A stretch of DNA of 64,000 nt from Gloeomargaritales cyanobacterium VI4D9 (GCA_927797885.1 OV696605.1:1897157-1961156); one strand, 5' to 3'. Shown: positions 25,149-35,672, counted from the first letter of the stretch. The notes: generated by a model not told the origin, from the letters alone. Made by a program: numbers and translations.

Positions 25149-26381
25149 TCAATACAAGGACTTACGCCGGTGATTCGCCACCGATTCGACCAACCCCAGG
25201 GCAATAAAATTTGCCAACATCGCCGAACGCCCATAGCTCAAAAAGGGCAAGGGAATCCCCGTGATCGGCGCCAAACCCACGGTCATACCGATATTGATCA
25301 CCACCTGAAAAATCAACATACTCAACACCCCAATTGCTATCAGGGAACCAAATCCATCCCGGGCACTGCGGGCAATTAAAACCAAACGCAAACAAATGAG
25401 CCAGAAGAGAAATAGCACGATCATTGACCCAATAAAACCCAATTCTTCCCCGATCACTGAAAAAATAAAATCCGTATTCTGTTCCGGGATAAAACTCAAC
25501 TGGGTTTGACTGCCCTGAAACAACCCCTGCCCCCACAACCCCCCCGAACCGATGGCAATGCGGGACTGGATCAAGTGATACCCACCCCCCAAAGGGTCCT
25601 GATTCGGGTCCAGAAATAAAATCAACCGCTCCCGTTGGTAATCCTTGAGCAACCCCCAAAACACCTGCCCCAACTGCCCGGAAACCAAATTCACCACCAG
25701 AGCGGCTAACCCTCCAATTCGGGGCCAGGGCAATGAAAACCAGCCCACCACCGCCATCACCACCACCCACACCCCCCACACGGGCAGGGACAGGGACAAT
25801 AAAATTGCCGACACCAGGGGAGAGAGTAGCAACACGATCCACGCCAGGGGGATATTCGCCCAGTAGAGCATCCCCAGGGTAATCGCCACAAAAATCAACG
25901 CCGTGCCCAAATTCGGTTGCACAAACACCAACACCCAGGGCAAAGCTACCACCAACGCCGCCTGCCCAATCGTCCAGAGTGCCGGTGCCCGGGACTGCTC
26001 CAACACCGCCGCCAAAGTCACCACCACCGCCACCTTCGCCAACTCTGACGGCTGTAAATGGAACCCGCCGATATTGATCCACCGTTCCGCCCCCAGTGCC
26101 GAGGTGCCCACAAACATCACCGCCACCAACAGGGCATTCGCTAATCCATACACCCCCCAATGCCACCGGCGCAACCATTGGTAGGGCAGGCGCGCCAAGA
26201 GCAACGCCACCCCCAGACCTAGCAGGGCAATCAGGGTTTGTTGCCACCAATCCCAGGTATGCTGCGCCAACCCGGCACTGCGAATTGCCGTCACCCCAAT
26301 CGTCGTCAGGGTCAACACCGCCCCCAACAAGGTTAGGTCCATGTCATGCCAGGGTCGCCACCAGGTGGAACGATAACTCAT
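25149..26381 (-). CDS. rodA: Rod-shape-determining protein RodA (SEDS glycosyltransferase)
   Basis: A 410-residue SEDS-family peptidoglycan polymerase with about ten membrane spans. Characteristic pieces are INIGGFHLQPSELAKV, FVQPNLGTAL, FLDPNQDPLGGGYHLIQSRIAIGSGGLWGQGLFQG, FIPEQNTDFIFSVIGEELGF and the closing GLAPITGIPLPFLSYGRSAMLANF. GSGGLWGQG and the TDFIF wording match RodA rather than FtsW. It builds glycan strands of the lateral wall with a class B penicillin-binding protein. A second SEDS gene, ftsW, lies at 41940. Confidence 0.94.
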   Translation of the reverse strand: MSYRSTWWRPWHDMDLTLLGAVLTLTTIGVTAIRSAGLAQHTWDWWQQTLIALLGLGVALLLARLPYQWLRRWHWGVYGLANALLVAVMFVGTSALGAERWINIGGFHLQPSELAKVAVVVTLAAVLEQSRAPALWTIGQAALVVALPWVLVFVQPNLGTALIFVAITLGMLYWANIPLAWIVLLLSPLVSAILLSLSLPVWGVWVVVMAVVGWFSLPWPRIGGLAALVVNLVSGQLGQVFWGLLKDYQRERLILFLDPNQDPLGGGYHLIQSRIAIGSGGLWGQGLFQGSQTQLSFIPEQNTDFIFSVIGEELGFIGSMIVLFLFWLICLRLVLIARSARDGFGSLIAIGVLSMLIFQVVINIGMTVGLAPITGIPLPFLSYGRSAMLANFIALGLVESVANHRRKSLY

Positions 26382-26414
26382 GGTTCGCCAATCGTTAAAA
26401 AATAGTGAAAAAAG

Positions 26415-28667
26415 TTACTCGACCGATTCCCCGCCCATTGTAGCCTGAACCACCCGCACCAGCCGTTCCCCCGCCGCCAAAGCCGTTCCCAGTAGTACCC
26501 ACCGCTGGCGATTGGTGTAACCATACACCGGGGCTGTCCCCGCCACCAACCCCACCCAAGGTGCCGCCCCCGCCAGGGTCACGACCTCCCCCACCGGCAC
26601 GGTCGGTAATGCCTGCCATGTCCCCGCCGCCGTCACCGCTTGCACTGCCCCAGGTGTTACTACTGCCCCGACCAAACATTCCCCAGCCGCCAAGTCCAGC
26701 AAGGGTTTCCCATAGCTCCGGCGAGAGGGTTTCCACCGCCCCAGCCGCCCCTGGTTACTCGCCCACACCAGCATTTGCCCCGGTTGCCATACGCCCGCCG
26801 CCAACACCTCATCCCCCGCCGGGAACCCCCATTCCCCTTGCCACAGGTCATCCACCCCCATCACGCTCCCACAGCCGCCCCGACTCACCAGCCATACTCC
26901 CGCCGTTTGCTCGGTCACCACCAAGGGCAATGCGCCCCCATCCCAAACCAACTCTGCCAACTCCCCCACCTGCCCGCTCCAGGTCTGCACGCCCCCCCGG
27001 CGGTCAAACAGCACCACCTGCGCCCCGGACTGCCATTCCCCCCGCCAGAGAATCGGGTCCCCCAATTCGCCCGCCGCCAAATCCAGGCACAATTGTTCAG
27101 AACGCCGCCGTTCCCCACTGCGCCATTGCCCTGCCACCGTCAATTCCAGCCGGATCGGGGGGATTTTTGGCTCTGGGGTTTCCTGACTGATCCGAGTGCG
27201 TCGAGCATCCCCATACTGCTTTTGTAATTGCTTTAATTGTTTTTTCAATTCCCGCAGGCGTTCCCCCCGATCCTGTTGCAATTGTTCTAAACGGGTACGG
27301 CGCTGGTCTAGGTGTGCCAATTGCTCCGTCACCGCTGTCGCCTCCAACCGGGTTAACCGCCGTAGGGGAGTAGATAAAACCGTTTCCGCCTGGTCTGCCG
27401 TTAGATTTAAGCGGGTCATCAACTCGGTTTTCGCCTGGTCAATGTTGGTACATTCCCTAAGAATGGTAAACACCATATCCAAATGGGTAATCGCCTGGTG
27501 CAACGCCTGTAAACGCTGGATTTGCTGTGCCACCTCCTGCCATTCGTGGGCATAACAGCGTTGTAACGTCAATTCCCGAAAGGCTAAAAATTCCTGCAAG
27601 AGCCGCCGCAGGGAACAGTGCTGGGGTCGCCCGTCAATCAGAGCGAGAAAACTGGCATGGAATTGAATTTGCAAAGGAGTCTGTTCATACAACTGCTGGA
27701 TTATTTCCATAACGTCATGCCCCGGTTTCAAGGTCACCACCACCCGTATCCCGTCCCGGTCGCTCTCGTCCCGCAGGTCGGCAATGCCCCCTAACCTTCC
27801 TTGGTGAATCAACTCCGCCGTGCGGCTCAACCAGTCCGCTTTGACCACCTGGTAGGGCAACTCCGTAATGACAATTGCTTCTTTGGCTCGCTTGCCCGTG
27901 CCTAGGGTTTCCCGATGCCAGACCCCCCGCAGGGTGATTGCCCCCCGCCCCGTGCGATACACCTGGGGAATGGTGTGGGGATGCACCAGTTCGCCGCCGG
28001 TGGGAAAATCCGGTCCCGGCACCAAGCGATACAGCCGTTCATCGCTCAGGTGGGGGTAGTCAATTAAATGAATTAACGCTTCAATCAGTTCCCCGGCGTG
28101 GTGGGGGGGAATTTGGGTCGCCATCCCCACCGCAATGCCGCTACAGCCATTGAGCAACAGCAGGGGCAACTGCGCCGGGAGTACCTGGGGTTCCGGTTCC
28201 GTGCTGTCAAAATTGGGCTGAAAATCCACAATCGCCGGGTGCAAATCCGTAAATAAAATCTGGGTCGCCAGGGGGGACAAGCGGGCTTCCGTATAGCGCA
28301 TCGCCGCCGCCGGGTCGTTGTCAATGGAGCCGAAATTCCCTTGCCCCTCCACCAATGGATACCGGCAGTGAAAATCCTGCGCCAACCGCACCAACGCCGC
28401 ATACACCGATTGATCCCCGTGCGGATGGTATTTCCCCAACACCTCGCCCACCACCCGGGCACTTTTGCGGTGGGGACGTTGCGCCGTCAACCCCATCTGC
28501 CACAGGGCGTAGAGAATCCGCCGTTGTACCGGTTTCAAGCCATCCCGGGCATCCGGCAACGCCCGTCCCACCATCACACTCAGGGCATAGGCTAGGTAGG
28601 ATTGGCGCAATTCCCCCTCCAGGGACGTGGGCACAATCCGGTCACGGGCAGGGCGGGGTTTCACCAT
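26415..28667 (-). CDS. DNA gyrase/topoisomerase IV subunit A-like protein
   Basis: A 750-residue type IIA topoisomerase A subunit from ATG 28667. The N-terminal DNA cleavage domain has [45 protein letters not shown] and the catalytic Tyr in [13 protein letters not shown] coiled-coil region (about 425-500) leads into a beta-pinwheel-like C-terminal domain of degenerate repeats. The GyrA box needed for DNA wrapping (QRRGGKG) is not seen, so this is either a ParC-like subunit or the second cyanobacterial GyrA. No GyrB/ParE partner adjoins it. It is divergent from rplU, with about 100 bases for both promoters. Confidence 0.9.
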   Translation of the reverse strand: MVKPRPARDRIVPTSLEGELRQSYLAYALSVMVGRALPDARDGLKPVQRRILYALWQMGLTAQRPHRKSARVVGEVLGKYHPHGDQSVYAALVRLAQDFHCRYPLVEGQGNFGSIDNDPAAAMRYTEARLSPLATQILFTDLHPAIVDFQPNFDSTEPEPQVLPAQLPLLLLNGCSGIAVGMATQIPPHHAGELIEALIHLIDYPHLSDERLYRLVPGPDFPTGGELVHPHTIPQVYRTGRGAITLRGVWHRETLGTGKRAKEAIVITELPYQVVKADWLSRTAELIHQGRLGGIADLRDESDRDGIRVVVTLKPGHDVMEIIQQLYEQTPLQIQFHASFLALIDGRPQHCSLRRLLQEFLAFRELTLQRCYAHEWQEVAQQIQRLQALHQAITHLDMVFTILRECTNIDQAKTELMTRLNLTADQAETVLSTPLRRLTRLEATAVTEQLAHLDQRRTRLEQLQQDRGERLRELKKQLKQLQKQYGDARRTRISQETPEPKIPPIRLELTVAGQWRSGERRRSEQLCLDLAAGELGDPILWRGEWQSGAQVVLFDRRGGVQTWSGQVGELAELVWDGGALPLVVTEQTAGVWLVSRGGCGSVMGVDDLWQGEWGFPAGDEVLAAGVWQPGQMLVWASNQGRLGRWKPSRRSYGKPLLDLAAGECLVGAVVTPGAVQAVTAAGTWQALPTVPVGEVVTLAGAAPWVGLVAGTAPVYGYTNRQRWVLLGTALAAGERLVRVVQATMGGESVE

Positions 28668-28770
28668 AGGTTTGAGTGTAATCCTGACTGCCCCTATCTT
28701 GACCTGTAGGCAAACCAAAGGATATAATCAAAACTTGCGTTGTTAAAATTCAACTGATAAAGTTACAAAA

Positions 28771-29148
28771 ATGGAAACCAACTACGCCATTGTGGCGGTC
28801 GGCGGCAAGCAGTTTTGGGTGGAACCGGGGCGGTTTTACGATGTGAATTCCCTGGGGCTAGAAGCGGGGGCGACGGTCACCTGGGATCAGGTGTTGTTGG
28901 TGCATTGCGGCGGGCAGGTGCAGATTGGGCGACCCACAGTGCCATCCGCCCGGGTGGAAGGAACCGTATTGGGGGCACGGCGGGGTCCCAAGATTATCGT
29001 TTACAAAATGCGTCCCAAGAAAAAAACCCGCAAAAAAACCGGGCATCGCCAGGAATTGACCCGGGTGAAGGTGGAAAAGATTATCCTTGGCGACCAGGAA
29101 TTTACCGCCCCTGGGGTTGGGGAAACGGTAGAAGCGGTGGCGGCTTAA
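28771..29148 (+). CDS. rplU: 50S ribosomal protein L21
   Basis: A 125-residue L21 with the standard opening NYAIVAVGGKQFWVEPGRFYDV, the basic centre KIIVYKMRPKKKTRKKTGHRQ and KVEKI. It is somewhat longer at the C-terminus than enteric L21, as in other cyanobacteria. It forms the conserved rplU-rpmA pair with the gene 38 bases downstream. Confidence 0.97.
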   Translation: METNYAIVAVGGKQFWVEPGRFYDVNSLGLEAGATVTWDQVLLVHCGGQVQIGRPTVPSARVEGTVLGARRGPKIIVYKMRPKKKTRKKTGHRQELTRVKVEKIILGDQEFTAPGVGETVEAVAA

Positions 29149-29186
29149 GGGGTTAGAGAGTACAGTGTTAACAGGAGAGGTGAACG

Positions 29187-29456
29187 ATGGCACACAAGAA
29201 AGGGAGTGGTAGTACCCGCAACGGTCGGGATTCCAACGCCCAGCGCCTGGGGGTCAAACGCTACGGCGGGCAGGTGGTGCGGGCGGGTAATATTTTGGTG
29301 CGGCAGCGGGGCACAGCGTTCCACCCGGGGGTGAATGTGGGTCTGGGCAAGGATTACACCCTGTTTGCCCTGGTGGATGGGGTGGTACGGTTCGAGCGCA
29401 AGGGGAAAACCCGGCAGAAAGTCAGCGTTTATCCCGTCAGTGAGTCCGCCGCCTGA
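29187..29456 (+). CDS. rpmA: 50S ribosomal protein L27
   Basis: An 89-residue L27. [20 protein letters not shown], then [11 protein letters not shown] and ILVRQRGT are canonical, and the N-terminal tail reaches the peptidyl-transferase centre. An AGGAGAGG ribosome-binding site lies 8 bases before the ATG. The last 17 bases are also the likely first bases of the next gene. Confidence 0.97.
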   Translation: MAHKKGSGSTRNGRDSNAQRLGVKRYGGQVVRAGNILVRQRGTAFHPGVNVGLGKDYTLFALVDGVVRFERKGKTRQKVSVYPVSESAA

Positions 29457-30648
29457 ATCGGTCTCAGAAGCGATCCGGGGCATTGCCACCAGCTTGGCAC
29501 CCCGGTTGACTGAAATTCGCCGTCACATTCACGCCTTCCCAGAATTGAGCGGTCAGGAGTGGCAAACCTCCGCCTATGTGGCTGGGGTTCTGTCCTCCTG
29601 TGGGTTGTCAGTGCGGGAAGCGGTGGGCAAAACCGGGGTGGTGGGGGATTTGGGCACGGCGGATACGCCCTTTTTGGGGGTGCGGGCGGATTTGGATGCC
29701 CTGCCAATTCAGGAAGCGGCGCCAGTGGAATACCGTTCCCGGATTCCGGGGGTGATGCACGCCTGCGGGCACGATGTCCATACCACCGTGGCTTTGGGGA
29801 CGGCGATGGTGTTGGCGGCTTTACCGGAACCCCTACCGGGGCGGGTGCGGTTTTTGTTCCAACCGGCGGAAGAAACGGCGCAGGGTGCCCGCTGGATGAT
29901 TGAGGATGGGGCGTTGGAGCAGGTGATGGCGGTGCTGGGGGTACACGTTTGGCCCGCCCTGCCGGGGGGCACGATTGGCATTCGCTACGGAGCCTTGACC
30001 GCCGCCGCCGATGAACTCGATTTGACGATCCTGGGGGAATCAGGGCATGGGGCGCGTCCCCACGAGGCGATTGATGCGGTGTGGATTGCCGCCCAGGTGA
30101 TTGCCAATTTACAACAGGCGATCAGCCGCACCCAGAATCCGTTGCGCCCAGTGGTTCTCACCATTGGCAAAATTCAGGGCGGACGGGCACCCAATGTGAT
30201 TGCCGACCAGGTGCGTTTGTGGGGAACGGTGCGGTCGCTCCACCCGGAAACCCGCGCCCAATTGCCCCAGTGGATTGAAGGGATTGTGCAAAACACCTGC
30301 GCCATGTACCGTGCCCGTTACACCTTGCAGTACAAAACCGGTGTGCCAGGGGTACACAATGACTCCCATCTGACCCAGTTGGTGGAGCAGTCGGCTCGAA
30401 CCGCTTGGGGGGCAGAGCAGGTGCAGATTCTCACGGAACCTTCCTTGGGCGCAGAGGATTTTTCCCTGTATTTAGAGCAGGTGCCGGGGACGATGTTCCG
30501 CCTGGGGACGGGGATTCCCGGTCAGCCCTATTACAGTTTGCACCATCCCAAATTCACAGTGGATGAAACAGCGATTCTCACCGGCGTGGTGACGATGGCA
30601 ACAACGGTCTGGAATTTTTGGCAACAAAAAATGGCACAATCATCCTAG
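29440..30648 (+). CDS. M20-family amidohydrolase
   Basis: A 402-residue zinc aminoacylase of the IAA-amino-acid/N-acyl-amino-acid amidohydrolase group. It shows [27 protein letters not shown], the metal site [16 protein letters not shown], and the dimerisation domain ending in [14 protein letters not shown] with the final HHPKF metal ligand. The long open frame begins inside rpmA, and the family start best fits the GTG at 29440, so the genes overlap by 17 bases in different frames. The role is probably hydrolysis of N-acyl amino acids or small amides in the cytoplasm. The exact substrate cannot be read. Confidence 0.9.
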   Translation: MSPPPESVSEAIRGIATSLAPRLTEIRRHIHAFPELSGQEWQTSAYVAGVLSSCGLSVREAVGKTGVVGDLGTADTPFLGVRADLDALPIQEAAPVEYRSRIPGVMHACGHDVHTTVALGTAMVLAALPEPLPGRVRFLFQPAEETAQGARWMIEDGALEQVMAVLGVHVWPALPGGTIGIRYGALTAAADELDLTILGESGHGARPHEAIDAVWIAAQVIANLQQAISRTQNPLRPVVLTIGKIQGGRAPNVIADQVRLWGTVRSLHPETRAQLPQWIEGIVQNTCAMYRARYTLQYKTGVPGVHNDSHLTQLVEQSARTAWGAEQVQILTEPSLGAEDFSLYLEQVPGTMFRLGTGIPGQPYYSLHHPKFTVDETAILTGVVTMATTVWNFWQQKMAQSS

Positions 30649-30664
30649 TGTTGGCACGCACCCT

Positions 30665-31636
30665 ATGAATTCGGAACGGAAAGCGGTCATTTTGGATTTT
30701 GAACGCCCCCTGGTGGAGATGGAACAGCGGATTCGCCAAATTGAACAAATGGCGCAGGAAAGCGGGGTGGATGTGTCCGACCGGGTGAGTCAGTTGGTGA
30801 ATAATTACCGCCAGTTGCGGCAGGAAATTTTCAGCCGTCTAACGCCGGAACAACGGGTGAAGGTCGCCCGCCATCCCCGCCGCCCCACCACTTTGGATTA
30901 CATTCAGGCGATGACCGACGAATGGCTGGAACTGCACGGCGACCGGGGGGGGAGTGACGACCCGGCGTTGGTAGGGGGATTTGCCCGCCTGGGGGGACAG
31001 CCGGTGCTGATTTTGGGGCATCAAAAGGGGCGGGATACCAAGGAAAATGTCGCCCGCAATTTTGGCATGGCCTCGCCGGGGGGGTACCGGAAAGCCCTAC
31101 GGTTGATGCACCACGCCCACCGCTTTGGACTGCCCATCATTACCCTGATTGATACGCCCGGTGCCTATCCAGGGGTGGAAGCGGAACGGTTGGGGCAGGG
31201 GGAGGCAATTGCGGTGAATTTGCAAGAAATGTTTGCCCTGGCGGTGCCGATTATCTGCGTGGTGATCGGGGAGGGGGGTTCCGGGGGGGCCCTGGGCATT
31301 GGGGTCGGCGACCGGATTTTGATGTTTGAACACGCCATCTATTCGGTGATTTCCCCCGAAGGCTGTGCCGCCATTTTGTGGAAAGACAGCACTCAGGCGG
31401 CAAAAGCGGCGCAGGCGTTGAAACTCACCGCTCCCGATTTGCTGGAATTGGGATTGATTGACCAGATTTTGCCCGAACCGTTGGGAGCCGCCCACGCTGA
31501 CCCGGTGCAGGCGACGGAAACCCTGAAGCGAGCCTTACTGGACAATCTCGCCCGTCTGCGGGAACTGGATGGGGCGACCCTGATGCGCCAGCGTTACGAT
31601 AAATTTCGCCGGATGGGGGTGGTGCTGGATGGCTAA
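30665..31636 (+). CDS. accA: Acetyl-CoA carboxylase carboxyltransferase subunit alpha
   Basis: A 323-residue AccA, which with AccD transfers CO2 from biotin to acetyl-CoA in the first step of fatty acid synthesis. Standard elements are [58 protein letters not shown], the oxyanion-hole stretch [14 protein letters not shown] and [15 protein letters not shown]. It is followed, with an 8-base overlap, by a short-chain reductase, which may tie it to lipid metabolism. Confidence 0.96.
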   Translation: MNSERKAVILDFERPLVEMEQRIRQIEQMAQESGVDVSDRVSQLVNNYRQLRQEIFSRLTPEQRVKVARHPRRPTTLDYIQAMTDEWLELHGDRGGSDDPALVGGFARLGGQPVLILGHQKGRDTKENVARNFGMASPGGYRKALRLMHHAHRFGLPIITLIDTPGAYPGVEAERLGQGEAIAVNLQEMFALAVPIICVVIGEGGSGGALGIGVGDRILMFEHAIYSVISPEGCAAILWKDSTQAAKAAQALKLTAPDLLELGLIDQILPEPLGAAHADPVQATETLKRALLDNLARLRELDGATLMRQRYDKFRRMGVVLDG

Positions 31637-32339
31637 CCGCTGTGCCGTGATTACGGGAGCGTCCCGGGGGATTGGCCGTCTGACCGCCCTGGAACTGGCT
31701 AGGCATGGCTGGGATGTGGGGTTGATTGCCCGCTCCGAGCCGGAATTGACCACCCTGGCTGAGGAAATCCACGCCCTGGGACAACGAGCCTATATATACC
31801 CCCAGGACATGAGTGAGGTGACGCAATTGGTGCCCCTGATGCACCGGATTACCGAGGATTTGGGGGGCTGTGAGGTGCTGGTGAATAATGCCGGGGTCGC
31901 CCACCTCGCCAATTTAGCCGACACCCCCCTGGCGGAATGGCAAAGGATTTTGGCGGTGAACCTGACGGCGGCGTTTCAGTGCATCCAAGGGATTTTGCCC
32001 ACCATGCGCTCTGCCCAAAGGGGCACCATTATCAACGTGGTCTCCATTGCCGGGCAACAGGTATTTCCCCAGTGGGGGGCATACTGCGTGAGTAAATATG
32101 GTTTACTGGCATTGTCCCACACCTTAGCCCAGGAGGAACGGCCCTACGGGATTCGGGTGTGTGCCCTGTGTCCGGGGGCGGTGGACACCCCGATTTGGGA
32201 TGGTTTACCAGTCAATTTCGACCGATCCGGGATGTTGTCGGCGCAGACGGTGGCGCAAACCATTCGGCAGATTATTGACCTGCCTGCGGAAGCCAGCATT
32301 GAAACCCTGACCCTCATGCCCCAGGCGGGGGTTTTGTAG
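31629..32339 (+). CDS. Short-chain dehydrogenase/reductase (FabG-like)
   Basis: A 236-residue classical SDR. The cofactor loop is [16 protein letters not shown], then NNAG in VNNAGVAHL, the Ser in [10 protein letters not shown], and the Tyr-x3-Lys in [11 protein letters not shown], followed by [10 protein letters not shown]. It resembles 3-oxoacyl-ACP reductases and sepiapterin-type reductases in length. Overlap with the accA stop (ATGGCTAA) suggests coupled translation and a role in fatty-acid or related metabolism, but the substrate is inferred from position only. Confidence 0.85.
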   Translation: MANRCAVITGASRGIGRLTALELARHGWDVGLIARSEPELTTLAEEIHALGQRAYIYPQDMSEVTQLVPLMHRITEDLGGCEVLVNNAGVAHLANLADTPLAEWQRILAVNLTAAFQCIQGILPTMRSAQRGTIINVVSIAGQQVFPQWGAYCVSKYGLLALSHTLAQEERPYGIRVCALCPGAVDTPIWDGLPVNFDRSGMLSAQTVAQTIRQIIDLPAEASIETLTLMPQAGVL

Positions 32340-32458
32340 CTATAGTCATTCCGATTTAGAATGTGACACTTTTTAGGTATTTGCAATCGCTCTATCACCT
32401 TCTAGGAGAGGGTTTGTAGGCAAAGGCGAATGTCGCAAACTTATTTGAAATTACTATA

Positions 32459-33484
32459 CAGTCTTTTCCTTTATTATGGGGTACAGTAGCAACATTTGGT
32501 AAACCAATTTGCAAAAGAAGAAGGATTAATCAATAACAAAGATGCTTGGATAATTGACTGTATATCCTTTACTGGTGAATCATGAAACTGTCGAATAAAA
32601 TTCTTTAGAACTGACCACATCATTTCCATTGGATTAAATTCTGGTGAATACACAGGGAGATACAATAGACGAGCACCGGTCTGGCTAATCATCTGTTGTA
32701 CTTCTATGGCTTTATGACTATTCAAGTTGTCCATAATTACCACCTTCTTCTCATTTAATTTTGGGCATAATTCTGTTTTCACAAATTCTAAAAAATCCTG
32801 TTTCTTCATGGAGCCTTTGATGATTTTATGACAAACAACGCCCTCCACAGATATAGCACCGATTAACGTGTATTTCTGACCCTTGTTTTTCTGGCGATAA
32901 CTATAAACTTTTTTCCCTTGTAAACTCCATGCAACTTTCCTCTCCATGCCCTCCCAGGTTGCTGTTTCATCTACGGCAACTATATCTTCGGCTGGAACGC
33001 TTCCAATCTTATGCCAGTATCCTAAGCGTTCTGCACAACTTCACTCTTGGCTTTTTCACTGCGGAATGTCTTTTTTTTTAGAGTGATTTTATGCTTTTTC
33101 AAGAAAGAATGCAATGTGCTAATACTCACTTCCTAGCCTTTCTCCGATTATCTCAACATATTGCCACAAACACTTATCTGGATACTCTTCAACAATGGCT
33201 AAAATCTCAACTTGATTTTGTTCTAAAATTCCAACTCGTTTTGTCCCTACTTTTTTAGGTGTTAAGTCTTGAGTCTGTTTATACTGTTGTACCAGGCGAT
33301 GTACTGTCCTTTTAGTTACCAATGGCTTCGCCACGCTTCGCTATAAACCGCTTAGCTACTTCCCGGATTGTTCTCCCGCTTGGTATGCAGCTACAATTCT
33401 TTGCCGTAAATCTAAGGAATGTGTAGGCATCTCTTTGTCCTCTCATTTCTATGGTTTGTATCCCATAATAGCATAAAAGACTGT
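32459..33484. mobile_element. IS630-family insertion sequence (inactive)
   Basis: A 1026-base element with near-perfect terminal inverted repeats: CAGTCTTTT plus TATTATGGGGTAC on the left, and the inverse GTATCCCATAATA plus AAAAGACTG on the right. It is flanked by TA on both sides (32457-32458 and 33485-33486), the target duplication of this family. Its single transposase gene is broken. It is inserted just after the accA-SDR pair. Confidence 0.9.
32474..33431 (-). pseudogene. Broken IS630-family transposase
   Basis: The N-terminus reads MPTHSLDLRQRIVAAYQAGE, then meets an in-frame stop. A second helix-turn-helix segment survives (LVTKRTVHRLVQQYKQTQDL), and the C-terminal DDE part is readable over 157 residues: VVIMDNLNSHKA (second Asp) and YSPEFNPMEMMWSVLKNF (catalytic Glu). 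At least two frameshifts or stops separate the pieces. A short palindromic insert, AGCGAAGCGTGGCGAAGCCA, sits at about 33324-33343 inside the N-terminal part. Confidence 0.88.
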
Positions 33485-33500
33485 ATTTAGGCTTAGTACA

Positions 33501-33690
33501 GCTATCCTATTTGACTAACGAACAGCAATTCCCCAGAACCAAGAACCGGGGCGGTGCCCCTGCGACCCCTATTCTATTCTCATTTAGGATTGCTATATTT
33601 GATTAACGAACAGCAATTCCCCAGAACCAAGGACGGGGGCGGTGCCCTGCGACCCCTGTTCCATTCTCGTTTAGGATTGCTGTATATCTA
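33501..33690. repeat. Tandem pair of the dispersed small repeat
   Basis: Two consecutive units of about 90 bases. Each has ACGAACAGCAATTCCCCAGAA, CCAAG-A-C, a GGGGCGGTGCCC core, CTGCGACCCC, TATTCTATTCTC or the like, and TTTAGGATTGCT(A/G)TAT. The second unit has lost one C in the core (GGTGCCCTGCG). They lie between the IS630 relic and the S4-domain gene, ending almost at its stop codon. Confidence 0.9.
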
Positions 33691-34440
33691 GCTAAAGCGG
33701 GTCAAATCCACCCGATAACGGTCTTTTTTGGTGAGGGTAATTTCCCCGACCACGACCCGTCCCTTGCCCCGGATGACAATCGCATCCCCGGTTTTGAGGG
33801 CATGGCTGGGTTGGGTGATGGTTTGCCAATTCACCCGCACTTCCCCCTGTTTGATCCAGTCCACCATCTTGGCACGGGAGAGTCCAAATCCCGCTGAACC
33901 CAGGGCATCCAAGCGCAGGGAGGCTTCCACGGTGGTCAGATTTTTGGTACGGGGTTCGGGCACCCGCAATTCCTCCCAGTCCAAGGGGCTGACGGTCACG
34001 GGCACGGAGCGCACCTGGGTCAAATGGGTGCAGAGAAAGCCTGCCAGTTCCGGCACCACCAGCACCTGCGCCCCCCGTTCCCCCAGTACCAAAATGTCCC
34101 CCACTTTTTCCCGCACCAAACCCGTGCCCAGGATTGCCCCCAAAAAGTCCCGGTGGCTGGCGGGGTCAAACAAAAAATTCCCCGCTATCCCTAACAGGGT
34201 CAGGGGCACATCGGTTGCAGAAAGCGGGATGTCCGTCGGTGCCACCGCCACCCGCACCCGCTCCGCCTGGGGATAGCCCCCCCATGTATAACATTGCACC
34301 CTACTCAAACGGTCACAGTGAGCTTGCACCGCCAGGGCTTCCGGGGGGCTGAGAAAATCACTGACCACCACCTGCCACGTCCGTTCCGCCCGGTCGAGCC
34401 AATCCTCCAGCCGTGAGCGCAGTTCCGGCGTTAACCCCAT
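33688..34440 (-). CDS. Photosystem II S4 domain protein (YlmH-like)
   Basis: A 250-residue RNA-binding protein from ATG 34440. The N-terminal two thirds are the YlmH-type domain (FLSPPEALAVQAHCDRL, GIAGNFLFDPASHRDFLGAILG, then RVSP-like SVPVTVSPLDWEEL). The end is an S4 domain (EASLRLDALGSAGFGLSRAKMVDWIKQGEVRVNW). In cyanobacteria this family is annotated as a PSII S4-domain protein. Bacillus YlmH acts in ribosome-associated quality control, so a similar function is possible. It starts 1 base after the stop of the pentapeptide gene upstream and is probably co-transcribed. Confidence 0.9.
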   Translation of the reverse strand: MGLTPELRSRLEDWLDRAERTWQVVVSDFLSPPEALAVQAHCDRLSRVQCYTWGGYPQAERVRVAVAPTDIPLSATDVPLTLLGIAGNFLFDPASHRDFLGAILGTGLVREKVGDILVLGERGAQVLVVPELAGFLCTHLTQVRSVPVTVSPLDWEELRVPEPRTKNLTTVEASLRLDALGSAGFGLSRAKMVDWIKQGEVRVNWQTITQPSHALKTGDAIVIRGKGRVVVGEITLTKKDRYRVDLTRFS

Positions 34441-34441
34441 C

Positions 34442-35524
34442 TCACTCCACAGGCGCCGTGTAGGTGACGATGCCATTGGGCATGATGGTGCCCTTAAAGA
34501 CCGCATCCCTGAGGTAGGCACCCTCTAGCTTGGCGTGGTTGAGGCTGGCTTCCGAGAGGTCCGCCCGTTCCAGGTTGGTGCGGATCAGTTCGCTCCAGGT
34601 CAAATCCGTGGCAGTGAGATTGGCTTGGCATAAATTGGCATCCGTCAACCCCGCCCCGCTCAGGTTGGCACGGGACAAATCCGCCTGGGATACATCCGCC
34701 TGGGTGAGGTTGGTCTGGGATAAATCCGCCCGACTCAAATCCGTCCGGCTCAAATTCGCCCCGGCAAAATTGGCACCCACCGCCACCACCCGTCCTAGGG
34801 TCGCCTCCGCCAAATTCGCCTGCTGGAGGTCAGCCTGCCGTAAATTCGTGGCACTGCGGGGTTCACTGCCCATGGTCGCCCGGTGGAGATTGGCACGGCG
34901 CAGGTTGGCTTCGCTCAAATTGGCACCCCGGAGTACCGCCTGTTGCAGGTCGGCACCGCTGAGATTACTGCCCCGCAAATTGGCACGGGATAAATCCGCC
35001 CCCCGGAAGCACACCCCGCTTAAATCTAAACCGCTCAAATCTGCGCCACTCAAATCCATCTGGCTAAAATCTCGCTGCCCCTGGCTCAACCTTTGTCGCA
35101 CATCTGCCCCAGTCACCGCCGGGCTGGTGGGCGTTGGGGTCGGCGGCACCGTTTGGGGGCGCAGCGTGCCCATCTGTTCCCGGAACTTTTGTCCCACCTC
35201 GGACTGGCGTTGCAAACTATTTTTCAACCGTGCCAACCGTTCCTGCACCGACTCTCCCCGCATGGTGGGGGTCACGGTCAGGGTTTCCGCCCAGTGGGGG
35301 ATCGCCTCCCCCCGCACCCGACCAAAGACCAAGAGGGAAGTGACCTCCCCTGCCGCCAATTGGGGCAAACCGGAGCGCAAACAGCTTAAAACTTGGGTGG
35401 GGGAAGGAACACTGGCGGCTTCGACCATGATCCGCAGCTGGGCACCATCCAGCACCCCCTGCCCAGTACAATCCACCGGGGCAAGGGTCGTCCGCAACCA
35501 ATTCGCTAAATCGGGAGCAGTCAT
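34442..35524 (-). CDS. Pentapeptide-repeat protein with an N-terminal DNA- or ligand-binding-like domain
   Basis: A 360-residue protein from ATG 35524. Residues about 1-120 are a separate domain (MTAPDLANWLRTTLAPVDC, then ASVPSPTQVLSCLRSGLPQL) seen at the front of other cyanobacterial pentapeptide proteins. After a Pro/Thr linker (PPTPTPTSPA) come about 40 A(D/N)LxX repeats forming a right-handed quadrilateral beta-helix, ending in GTIMPNG. Function is unknown. It belongs to the minus-strand block with two other pentapeptide genes and has 1 base between its stop and the next start. Confidence 0.85.
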   Translation of the reverse strand: MTAPDLANWLRTTLAPVDCTGQGVLDGAQLRIMVEAASVPSPTQVLSCLRSGLPQLAAGEVTSLLVFGRVRGEAIPHWAETLTVTPTMRGESVQERLARLKNSLQRQSEVGQKFREQMGTLRPQTVPPTPTPTSPAVTGADVRQRLSQGQRDFSQMDLSGADLSGLDLSGVCFRGADLSRANLRGSNLSGADLQQAVLRGANLSEANLRRANLHRATMGSEPRSATNLRQADLQQANLAEATLGRVVAVGANFAGANLSRTDLSRADLSQTNLTQADVSQADLSRANLSGAGLTDANLCQANLTATDLTWSELIRTNLERADLSEASLNHAKLEGAYLRDAVFKGTIMPNGIVTYTAPVE

Positions 35525-35672
35525 AACCACAGGTAGCAACTCTAGCATAGGTTCTGTGAGCAGTTCGGTACCCTTTTACCGTAGCCCTAGGGTTGCCCCC
35601 GCTCCAATGAACTAAATCACTAGCACCCAGATCTTTAGATCACTCACCCAAACTTTACCATGATTCTCCGCT

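Noticed and set aside
25162-26250. Long Gly-rich open frame (362 codons) overlapping rodA in another frame
   Set aside because: It is the same-strand shadow of rodA caused by GC-rich codons, with Gly/Val/Cys low complexity and no motifs.
34530-35615. 361-codon frame antisense to a pentapeptide-repeat gene, full of KSAP/LA(R/S) repeats
   Set aside because: The repeat pattern is just the mirror of the pentapeptide coding repeats, and there is no start signal or family match.
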